Assembly (NCBI RefSeq): GCF_000003815.2
Contig: NC_049992.1
Location: forward strand, 16,346,378 to 16,410,377
Direction of reading: 5' to 3'
DNA from: Branchiostoma floridae
Lineage: Eukaryota; Chordata; Leptocardii; Amphioxiformes; Branchiostomatidae
Length of the DNA: 64,000 nucleotides
Shown here: positions 48,001 to 60,000 of the stretch, piece after piece
How the letters are laid out: the number at the start of each line of letters is the position of its first letter
How positions within the stretch are numbered: the first letter of the stretch is position 1
Program-made: the position numbers and the translations under genes
The notes under the pieces: generated by a model
The model's input: only the letters and a program-made list of their open reading frames with translations
What the model was told of the DNA's origin: nothing
The model's database searches: none

Positions 48001-51000
48001 CTACAACTCATATGAATGGAAAGATCTCTAATACTTGAGTTGTGATATACTGAAATAAGAACATATTGGAGAAAAAAATCCTCATACTTCCAAGGAAGAG
48101 AGGACATGGTCAAAACTTCTGAAGGAGTGTGACATAATTCTCTTATAGTTATATATAGCAACATATAATTCATTCTTATAGTTTAAGAGTACAGTATTCT
48201 TTGTCCTTTTGATGGTAGACACTGTAATAAGCAAGTGCCTACCTTTGCTATTGCCAGGATTAGTAATCATTTCAAGTTCACTGAACCGAGAGCATGAAAG
48301 ATGATGTCATATAGACTCATACAGGGTTTTGCAAACAGAGCCAGGTTCATGAAAATGATTGTACATGTAAACTATAAACAGTTGCTGATGGAACATGTGA
48401 AGGTATAATGTCCTGGTCCTGTGTTTAATGTTTTAAAGTTATCGCTGAGGTTGGTTTCCTTGTCACCATAGCAACTGCAGAACAGCCCTAGCCTCCTGTA
48501 CATGGTACAAGAGGCTGGACTCTACCATTGTTGAATAAAGGGGGCATAATGAACCTTTATCAATGATAAAGTGATTAAGTTCTTTTTTACATAAACCAAA
48601 TTTAGATCCCCATTCTTTTACCCGTGAGATCCTTCCAATTTTTGGTTTAGGATCTTGAAAAAAAGAAAGATAGCATTGTACTCTTTTGACCCTGGTATTC
48701 AGGCCGGTCACCTCACACTAAAGTCTACAAATTGTCCACCAGAAATAGCTCTCAGGTCTCACATGTCAGGGACACAGTATAGATATGCAGTTCAAACAAA
48801 CCAAGAAAGTGTACTTATCCTTCGCCTTTCGTAGCACTACTTAAACATTAAGAATAAGAATAGAAAGCCTTTAAAAGGTCTCATTGGGTTGCCTGAACCA
48901 TATGTCAACAATAGAACTTTAACACAAGCAACTGTATACTTCTTAAGTTTGGTCAAAGTACACTTGTTATGTTACCTGTTCTCTGGGCTTTTAGCTCAGG
49001 GTTATCAGAGCATGGCACTGTGTTTGTAAGTCTCTGTTTTGTTTAGGTCGTGTCATCACTTATCTGGTCTCTTAGCGCTAAACCAAAATCACAACATCAG
49101 TTCTAGCTAATGGCCTGGAAGTTTTTTCCCTGAATCTCACAAATGCGAATCAGACTAAGAAGATCAAATTTGATTCTTTTCCTTGGCTTGATCACCTGCC
49201 AAAGCACTGCATTGGGTGATGTTGGCTGTAAATACAAAGTAGAGCATCCCCAAACAGTGGGAAGAAAGGCAGCATGTCTATATTTGGGAAGTTTGGGGAG
49301 ATGGAATGTTGGATTGGGAAATATACCAGATCATGTCTCTATTGGTCTTCCTTTGTTACTACTCATGTTTTATTAGCTGTGCTTTTCACAGTATTAAACA
49401 TTTCAGAGGCAACTTGTAGTCAAAGGTCTTTCTGTATTTTTGTTTTCTATTTCCTAATTGCTTCTAAAGGTTTGTATATCCGGTCTGATGTAATTGTCAA
49501 CTTTTTGTATGAAAAGATGGGTTTCATGTTACCATACAGAGTGTCTAAAATTCCAGGATGTTGCTATAGGAAGTGGGTTTCAAGTACATAAAACAATGCT
49601 AGAAAATGCCAAGGAATTGTTTTAAAGCACATTGCTTTGCAGTACGACTATTAGTGTAGTGTTCTGTACCAGGTCCTATGTTGTATCCCCCTATATTGTT
49701 GCCATACTTCAGTTTGCATTGCTAAAGGGGGATTGACTCCAGAGGGGCTGGACTATGTCACTTCTTTCTAAGCAAACAATAAGGTTATATCACAATATGC
49801 TTCAGGGCTGACTCTATGAGATTACATGTATCTGATGGACAATAGAGATTCCAAACAGATAAACAGATATGCAATAGGTCAGAACACAAAGACCCCATTC
49901 ACACTCCTCCTTTTGTACACAGTTTTCTATACATTATACAGTCAGAGATATACTTTTGAATCTGCATATTCAATACACGCACATTTCCCCATTCTGCCCA
50001 AAAAATGATATTACAATTGTAATACTATACCCCCTTCTAACTGCCTTCTCACAATATTTCACAGCACTTTACATGCCTCCAGTGCTTTGCTTCTTTGTTA
50101 CCTAGCAACAAGTATTAGTTGCTTGGCTACAGGGACAGCAACAATAATGCACCATAGAATAGTTGGATCGTTTTTAGTACAATATGCATGCTGTTTATTT
50201 CTTCACAAAGTACAATAACAAAGTATTAGATCAAATACAGTACCAGTGCTGCAAAAGATTTTAACAATTTTCTCACCACTGTATACGTCATTCTATCATT
50301 CATCATTCTTAATGATGTACTGAGCTGATCTTTTCTGAACTGTTCATTGAATTATCACGATAGGAATCCTGGAAAATACCACCATTAATAATTTAATGGG
50401 TAATGACCAGTTCCTTCATCATGAATGGGATACATCATGCCCTTTATAGTGCTGTCACATTGGGTATTGTTAACATGGCAATGAAATGCACAGACAGGCT
50501 GTCAAAAGGCTGAAGTAAGAGTTGGGTTAGGAGAGTCTTGCCCCATGAGCGATGAAATTGAAAGAAATTGCACCATAGGAGATAATTGCATTGAGAAAAC
50601 AAATGCAGAATGGTAGAGGAAAGACAAGAGTAGAGAAGATTTCAAAATGGCAGGTTTCAAACTTGTCCGTTCTATAAAGATACTGATTTTCAGGCATATT
50701 CAGGTATAATAATTCCACGTTGAGGCTGATAGAATGTTGCAAGTGTTGGTTCATCCATGATGGACACCTCATGAATAATTAATTAGGTAACAGGTGGTTG
50801 CCACAAAGATTATCTTGTAAATCCTATAGGTGGCGTGCATTCAATAATTTTTACATATTTAGAGGAGCAAAAACCTTATTTCTATGGGGAATGTCATCTT
50901 GAGAAACATCTACTGTCTTCTAAAAAGTCTTTAAGTCTTTTTCATTTCTTCCGGCCAAAAGTAGTAAATGCATTATAATACAGGGTGTTCGTTTCACCTT

Positions 51001-54000
51001 TTTGACATGCACTAGTTATGTTGATAGTGCAACCTTTGTTTACAACTGAAAGGTTAGATAAATGTAAATATGTTTAACATACTGGATCTTGTACTTTGGA
51101 GATTTGGCTAAAAATATGTCCATCCCAGTTCACTTACTTGGTTTAAGCTCCCGTCCACATTGACAAGTTCTTTATGTAGCTTTTTACAGATGTTTACACA
51201 CAGTTTCTTTACTTTCCCAGCCTGTGGACTTGACCTAATTGTTACCTAATTATTCTGGTCGGTTTTACGACAGCCTGTTTGATATCTTTATTTGCACTCC
51301 TACCAACTTGACTGAGGAACGTGACTGGTGAATTTTTCTCAGCTACAGGCCCCCCTAAACCTTTACAAAGCTGCGTTATGTGCTCTTCGGATTTACCGAA
51401 TTGACACCTGAATTGCTACACGTAATCCTCTTTTGTTTGCATGTCCCCTACCTTTAACTTGCCCGTCCAATCAGATGGCTTGAAACATGAATATTAAGTA
51501 GGCACAGGGTGAGTAGGGTTTGGTGTTTGGAGCTGTGAATGGCTTTGAGAGGACCCCCCATGAAGGGGGGACGCTATGGGTTGTCCTGGGCCTGCCCGCT
51601 ATTTGCATAATGAATACACCTGTCTCTGGTGACCCGACGCGTTGAGAATGTAGTGTTATGTTTCTTAGCATTGTTTCGCCGTTTACTTTTCAATGGTAAC
51701 AGAGACGCGAGAGGGTAGTGGCATAATTAACGCGGGTACAATCCGCTGGTTTGACTCGGAGTGCTCGGTGGACAGCTAGTGCCGTCAGTGCAGAGCTGGT
51801 CAAAATGAGCGAGGAACTGTCTGCATCAGGGTTTGTGAGGAAGCGAGTGCAGCGGGCAAGTAGCACACACACTCAGGAACACTTCTGGGCCACCGTTATG
51901 TCAGAATGATTTGTACTTAGTGTCACATGTGAGATGAAAAATTGTAAGCCAGCAAACAGGAACTCACAGTGCATCATAGGTCAAATGCTTGGAAACATTT
52001 CTTGCAGTGTTCACTGAAACTACCTCAAGAAACTTATTTGAGGTTTAAAGTATGTTATTGGATGTAATAATCCTGAGATTCAGAGAGCAGGAACTTCAGT
52101 TATTCCTTAGCAATAGCCGTCTATACAAGTTTTTGTTTACAAGTTGGTAAGGCCCTATTTTTAAGCTGGAAACGTGATACAGTAATTTGTTATGAAGCTT
52201 GGTGATGCTAGGCTCACCTTTATAGTGACTAGTGGCCTTGGTTGTAAAAGGACAATGACTTTGACTTAGCAAGCTGGGGTCACACCGGTTCGTAGTTGAG
52301 AGTAGCTCAGACCAGGTCAGTTCTCGGCCAGTGAAAGCACAGCTTAGCTTCTTAGCACAATCCCTCTTCAAACAGAGCAAGCTGCTCAAATGTTTTGTGT
52401 TGGTAAAACGATCGATATCCCACGCTAGGGCGACCGATTTTAAGAGCTCTCTGCCTTTAAAAGGACTGGGCTAAAGCTACAGCTATTTCACAGGCTGTAC
52501 TTGAGTTGGAAATGTAAAGAAAAAATGTTTTGAATTCAGACAACAGGCTAGCTTTGTATTTGATGGCTTGCGATGTTAACCCCATATATTTTCTATACTT
52601 CCTTTAAAATCTTTGCTGAATTAGGTGCTTGGTATTTTCAGAAATTTGACAGGTTTAATTAGGATGTAGAATTGTCACGGGGATTCAGGTAGAAGGATGC
52701 AATAGATGAAATGGAAGATTAGATTATTTCTATGAGGGACGTAATTTACATACAAAGTTTTGCTCGCAAAGGTGCATTGTATCAGCTTTGCTGCCAATCC
52801 AACTTTCTCAAACAATTATCAAGAATTCCATCCGAGAGGAACGATAACTGAATGTACTTTGATTTTCAACACTTTAGCTTGAGAGATTGTTTCAAGTGAA
52901 AGGAGGTGCACCACTCTCAAATGAGGAGGTACATATCGTTCATTACTATAGTTAAACTTGCATCCATTTTCTTGACTTCTCAAAGTGAGTATGTCTATGT
53001 TCAGCTTGGCTTTTTGTAAATGGTCAAATTCACGCACTTTGTATTTGCTTTGTTCTACTTTCTGCTATCTCTGTAAAACTAGAATTTAATCAAATTGAAT
53101 GCCATTGGACACCCTGCAATTTTTCTCTGACTTAACAAGTTTCTTTCAAAGTTATTCAATACCAGTAGAGTAGCATGATTTTATTGATCCTTTTAAAAGT
53201 TTGTGAATTTTTTGGTTGCTGTGAACTAACTATGTGTGAACTCTTATTTAATTCACAATGCATTGCATGCCATAGTTGGAACAGGAAGGCTTGGAGACAT
53301 GGGAGAACCCATGGGAGAAAATTTCCACGGTAACCGTCGCCATAGCAACAGCATAGATACTGCATGTTTCAGAAATGCGGTAGATTTAGGCCATAGGTCG
53401 CATGAGCATGCCAGAAAGTTTTGAATGACAGCTGCAATTCAAAGTTGATAATGCACCAATAGTTACCATTGACTGTCGACAATGTTTAGTGTCTATTGTG
53501 ATTTTAAAGTTTTGCATGACAGCTGCGATTCAAAGTTAATATTCATAATAATTTAAAGACAAATTCACCAGTAATTTCCGTAGGCCAGTTTGACATCTTT
53601 TAGATGATAATTCTTAGTAGTTCAATCAAAGCTGAATTTTTTGTTGCAAGTTAGATTCAAATTAGGAAAGAACTGCATGGTTATTGGATTGCTTATAGAC
53701 TATTTGAAATATTAGCACCTATAGTCACATCTTATACTAGATTTAGTATTTATTACCTTTAGCCAGCCATTTGCATCCAGTAACATTAGTGAGACTATAA
53801 ATTATAGACAACCATCTTCTAATCCTTTCTCCTCATTTCCCAATGAATTCTAGCTTGAAAAAGCTTTGGAGTTCGAAAGTACCTACCACAAGAAGGCACG
53901 AGACCGGATTTCAGCGGTAAATAGACTCATGAAAACTCCATTAAAAATGCATAGCGCTGGATTTTCCCATCTACTTTCTCTCTGTGATGCCTTGTGAATG

Positions 54001-57000
54001 CAGGGATTAGTGGGTCAAATCCACCAGTCTTGTGATGTTTACTTTTTGCCTTAAAATAAGTTAAATAGCAGTGATGATGTTGTTGACTTCTAGATTTTGA
54101 GTGTTGATAGCCTGTCCTTGCATGGTCGTATACTTGCATAGAATTTTGGGAAGAAATATATATGATTGTGGCAGAATTCAATTACTAATAGATAAAATGG
54201 AATGATTTGCAGATAACATTTTAACATTACATCGAAGGCTATGGCACAAAGCTCTTCAAAAATACTAGGTTATATCGCTAGCAGTTCAAAGGAATTAGGT
54301 TGGCTATTTGACAAGAGTCCTTGTTTTCTCCTGACAAGTTGAGTGAAGTATTGAAGGAGATGGAAAAAGAGTCACTAGACAGAACTATCCTGGATCTGAG
54401 GAACCAACAGTTACAAGAGATGCTGGCTGAGGTAAAGGACTAAATTCCTGTTGCAGAAATCCTAAACTTGTCAAATTGTTAGACCTATAGTCTCGCAGTT
54501 ACTACAAGACTTGTAAAAATGTATTTTTGCAAGTTGTTTGCAAATCAGAGCATCAAATTATCTAGAAAACTAATTGTGGACTTATTGCCCTTGTCCTGTG
54601 GACAGTTGGAAAAGGAATACCTGCTTGTCTGTGATGACAAGAGTCAGGAGTGTGCAGCCCTGACAGAAGAGAACACAATGCTACTAGAACAGGTACTATA
54701 GCACTCTTCTCCACTGGATTGGCTTAGTCGTGAAGTTAGTTCAAATAGTGTATTTTTTTAAACAGACTCAGACTACACTAGCTTACAGTACTTACAGTGG
54801 CAACACATAGATTATCTCGAAATGAAGATTGATAAAGTCCCTGTAATTTTGATGGTGATATGACAGAAATTTGAGAAAAAACAACAATTTCCCTTATTGA
54901 CTGACTTCTACTGTTGTACTGGTAGTTAGAAAAGGAACACAGTGATAAGAAGATGTTCCAACAAGAGTGCAAGAACCTCACCACTAAGGCTGCACAACAG
55001 CAGCAGCAACTTGAGGAGGTAAACGACCAAGATTTCTTCCCTTAATTCCTTCAAATGATGATTTTCCCTTTTCCTTATATCTGTGCTGTCTTTCTGTCAG
55101 AAATATTCAACAATCTCTCCCTTCTCTTAGCTGAAAAAGAAGTTGGAGGACTTGGAAGATGAAAGACAGGAGTTAGAAACAAATAAATTCCAGCAAGGTG
55201 TTCTGGAAGAAAGAATACGAGAGGTACATGCATGCATTAAACGATACATAATATCAACGCACCTCCTTTATCATTCATCAACATTTTTAGCATTTTAGGA
55301 TACAATTGTTCGTTTAAATGCATTGAGGTTGTAGTGCATACCCTAATGCTGAATGGTCTTGGATCTATTTTAGTTGGAACATGACTTGGAGAGTGACAGA
55401 AAAGAGATGGATGAATCAACAAGACTCAATAAAGAGTTACAGGAAAAAGTTGAAGAGGTATCTCTAATCAATGACCTTAGGCAATATAGTCTGGCTGCTT
55501 TTACATCTCCATTTGCTATAGTTTGACAATTCTAGAAATCCCCAGAGTTAATTGTAGGTTCCCAGATTATCTCTAATATAACCAAGAATGATGCCAACCT
55601 CAGTATTGAGCTGCTAAGGCCTCATGGTCACAGTAGAAGCACAATGTAGGCCCAGTCTATATTTAGAGCAAGGCTGCCCAACACAGGCCAAAGCAAAGCA
55701 TGTTGTCCTCCCTTGGCTGGGTCTCAATATCCCATAGACACTGGGCTTAGAAGGACTTTAAAGTCACGCCTCAAGTAAAGACACCCTTGTGCCTCTACTA
55801 TGTCAAAGGCTTTAGTTTAAGCTATGGTTCAAAGCTGTAGGATTCAATTTAAAGGCTAGAGCTTTAAAGAAGAGGTCCTCTGCAGGAATGTAGTGTAGTT
55901 TTTACAGCTAAATGTGTAGCATTTCCGACCCTAACATGCATGGGCAGAACACAACCAATTGTTAGTCCCACAAATTCAGTGAAACATGTATAAAGTGTAA
56001 CCACAAACTTTATAAAACTGGTCTGTAGACCTCCAAAATTGAAGAAACACTCCAGTAGGCTACGAGGGGCGTGCAAGAAGTAATGGCCCTGACCCATTTC
56101 CCATAGCAGGAGATTAATGAAACTTGGCACAGATATTAGTCATTCTCTTCATAGGAATCACCCAGAGTTATGCATTTCTCCCATCGTTTGATGCAGCTCT
56201 GAACACCGTTTTTGTAGGACACCCCAGGTTGGTCCTCCAACAGATGCCTCATCAATGGCAGAAGAGGAACAACCAGGTCTGGGAGCTGTTTCCACAGACT
56301 TCCGGCCACGTTTGAATTCAGGATGCCAGCGTTTTACAAGGTCATATGATGGGGCATCATCACCATAAGTTTCATTTATTTCATCAAAAGTCTTCTTTGG
56401 TGTGCGTCCTTTCAAATACAAAAACCGGATCACTGCGCGACACTCAACTGGTTCCATTTCACACCTGGTCCATTTCGCACCTGACTAAGTTCATACACCG
56501 GTAAATCAGAAACCACAATTAGTTCAGAGCTGTCTTTCGCAACATAACCCATAGAGATATGAATCATTATACATACAAAATTTCATTTAGATCAGACGAC
56601 TGGAAGTGGGTCAGGGCCATTACTTCTTGCACGCCCCTCGTAGTTCGATGTATTGTACATCTCTTAAGATCTTTCTTCAACTTGTCTTAGTCCACTAAGA
56701 ACCAGTCCTTTGCTGCTATCATTACTGTTTTTGTGTGTAATCTCCGAACTGTGTCCTAGCTGGAGCATGACCTCAGGCGCAAGACACAGGAGTGCTGCAA
56801 CATGGAGTTAGTCAACTCTGAGATAGAGGAAAAATTGGAACAGGTCAATGTTATTATCCAGTCATCCATTCAGCAGTTTTCTTCATTTCTTAAAACATTT
56901 CGCTTTGATCTTCTAGTAAGCAGGCAAAAAGCATTGTAACTATAGATCAAATAATAGTAGCTGAAATAAAAAGTTAAAGTTAGATTTATTGGAAATAATG

Positions 57001-60000
57001 ATTGCTCTTATCTCTTAAATTCTGAAATACAGATCACATATGTTGCTGTTAGTTTTCTCTTGAATCTACCTCACCTCACCTCACTGGTCCCATAGCCTCA
57101 CCGGCCGTAGGGGCAGCAATCCCATCAACATAAGTCTTGAATCTACAGTAACTCGAATATAGGACTGTTTTTCAGTGGTAAAACTGTTAGAAGTCGCTGT
57201 CTTTTCCCCTCATCATCTCTTGTACTAATGCTGATGACTTGTGTGATTGGACCTCTAGGTTCAGGAGAGTTTTGCAGTCAGTAAGAGACAATGCCAGTCT
57301 TTGGCAGCACAGAAATCCCAGCTACAGAGTGTTGTAGAAGAGGTACTAACATTGCATGACTGTACTACTTTATTCTGACTAACAGTGCATGGGTAATGTC
57401 AAGGCATACCATATCAGTTTGAAAGGATTTTGATTCAAAAATACAAAGTCAAGGTTTTGATACTGTGAAGCTTTCATGTTCTCAAAAGTTGGAGCGCAGT
57501 TTACTTTTATTACTGCTGATATTTGATGCCTTCACATTAGCTTGTACACTTTGATCTCTCGTTATACTTTTATCTGTCTCTAAATCTACAGACTGAGGTA
57601 TATTGTAGAAGGCTTAGGACTCGTCACTTGTCAGATTTTCTGTTTAACTATAAGACTAAGAACATACATGGATCTTATTCATCAAAAGTAGACTAGCTCG
57701 AACTAGGTCAAATCACTGAAGCCTAGATTAGGTTATGTTGATTAGTTGTTGTTTTGTGTTGGCACATGTTTGTGATAACCGAGGCACCTGTATTGCCGTC
57801 CCACCCAAGCTAGAGGTAAAAGTGGAGGAGTCTCCCCGCCAGGCCACTCAGAAGATGCTAGAACAGTATGAGGAGCTCGAAAATAGGTTACAAGAGGTGA
57901 CTGGATCATACTCATTATACTTGTGACATGGTCATGGGCCCTATTCCCTGCCCCCCACCCCACATGGAACTTTTGCCTAAGTTCTATTGTTATGGTGTTT
58001 TCATTATTTGTTAGTGGAGGGATAAATGAAAGTTTGTTATAATGCCTTGCAGCAAAGTTTCCCAACCCATATATGGGCTTATAAGGCATCATGATCAAAA
58101 GAATATAAAGATTTTTATCTCTTTGAATCATTCTCTGCTGTAAAGTTCAGGGCATAAACTGATAACTTTGTACATTGTAGGACTGGTAAAATCCACAAGG
58201 AAAAGGGCCCATTGCCATGTTAATTACAGTTGTTGTAGATATATGTGTCTATTAGTAATCATTTATGTTGTGGATATGGTAGATTGTTTGCAAAGTAGAC
58301 AGTTTTTCCAAAGTTGTAGAATTATATCTTACAATGGTAATAAAAGATTTCGTTTCGGGTTTTTTCTGTGAGGATTTTACCCTTTTAAATCTGTTGTAGA
58401 TCTTCAGTCACTTTCTTTGCAGTAAGACGTGATAATACTTAGCAGGTATCTTGTAAATGGCAAAACACATTTTGAATCTCTTTATCAGATAAATATAATA
58501 ACCTCCTCAGCAGATTAATGATTATGTTTGATCAGTTATATATACATAGGATCAATGCTTAAGACAAAGTTTAATCGCATAAAACAACAAGCATATAATA
58601 TGCTTGATGATACAAACAACTTAAAGCTGGCCTCATGCATCATAGCTGCGAATATCAAGTGCTCATTCTGGTCATCCTTGCTATGGAGATTCTGCGCATG
58701 CAAAACAGCGACTCCCCACACTATCACAGCGTCCTCCCATCTCCCAATGCCTTCCTACGTTCCCGCGCTGGCAGCAAACGTGTGCGACGTTTCCCGGTTT
58801 CCCACACAACCCTCCCCCTTCCTGCCGCAAAGCTGGAGCAGGTGCTCAAATGGGAGGAGGAGGTTCGGGCGCAGGAGGCCGCCAAACGGGAAGAACTCGA
58901 GGTGGAGAACGAAAGACTCTCCAACAAAATCAATGAGGTGAATATGGTGTGCTGTCTGGGACATAAGAAATAATGAAGACGTCAATAATGTTTCAGGCGT
59001 CTCATATAAGAGATTGGCAACACACTATATGTACTACTGAAGTCCTGACTTGTACGCAGTTTGGTATCCGGTGTGATATATCTTCATGCTAGGAAAATAA
59101 TACACTGGAGGAAATATTCTTGAAATCACTGATCACAGACCACAATATAACAATGAAAAGAATTTGCAATCATTTAGACTTTCAACCATTTAATTAATGT
59201 TCTGAAATGACAGCACTTGGTTTGTACAACAAGGTGTTTTTTGCTGTTTGGTATTGAGGACTTTTCTTCACACAATACAGTAGAATGCACCAATTTCTGA
59301 ATGTTTTTCCTACCAGTTGGAGTCCCAACTAGACTGGGAGCACAATGCTCGGGAACGAACCGTTTCCGAGCTGCGCTTTGCACAAATGACAGTCGAGAAG
59401 AAACAGCTCAAAATACAAGAGGTATTCTCGTCACCACACTTGTGTGCTGTTCTGTGTGTCTCTCTTCAACATTAATACAAAAACATACTTATTAAGTAAT
59501 AGATAATGATATGATAATTTCATAACTTAAATACAGAACATAATTAGACATTTCCTTGTCCAATCTGAAAGAACATCATGGTACCTTGACTTGTATTTTG
59601 TCACTTGTAGTATAAGGCTTAAGTATAAGTGTTTCTCTTCCTAGTTGGAAAAAATCATTGACGGACAGAACAAGGAAAACCAGAGGAATGTACGAGAAAT
59701 AAACTCCATGAGACATGACATCGAGAGCAAAGAGGAGGAGGTTAAGGAGGTATCCAAGAAAACTTACCTTACACTTTGCAATCAGAGCAAAAATTCCTTA
59801 AAGTGACTGAGTGTCTTCTTTGTATGATACTAATAAGTGATGCAGCTTTATTTGGTGCTGTGTGACAACTAACATTTTAAGATATCCAGAAAAACAACAT
59901 AGCATTGTTAAAGTCAATATTGAAGGCTAACATTTGAAGTCTTACTTGGAAGTACAGTAGAAACCGTTTATTTGCACACCCCATTGCCAGCGTATTTTGT

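Larger units (their letters stand above)
45295..53275. other. Long CROCC intron before the array
   Basis: About 8 kb with no exon in the main frame. Contents: possible alternative first exons (47622, 51805), two X-boxes, a short SINE-derived GGTGAGG tail near 47976, and otherwise AT-rich sequence. Confidence 0.5.
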
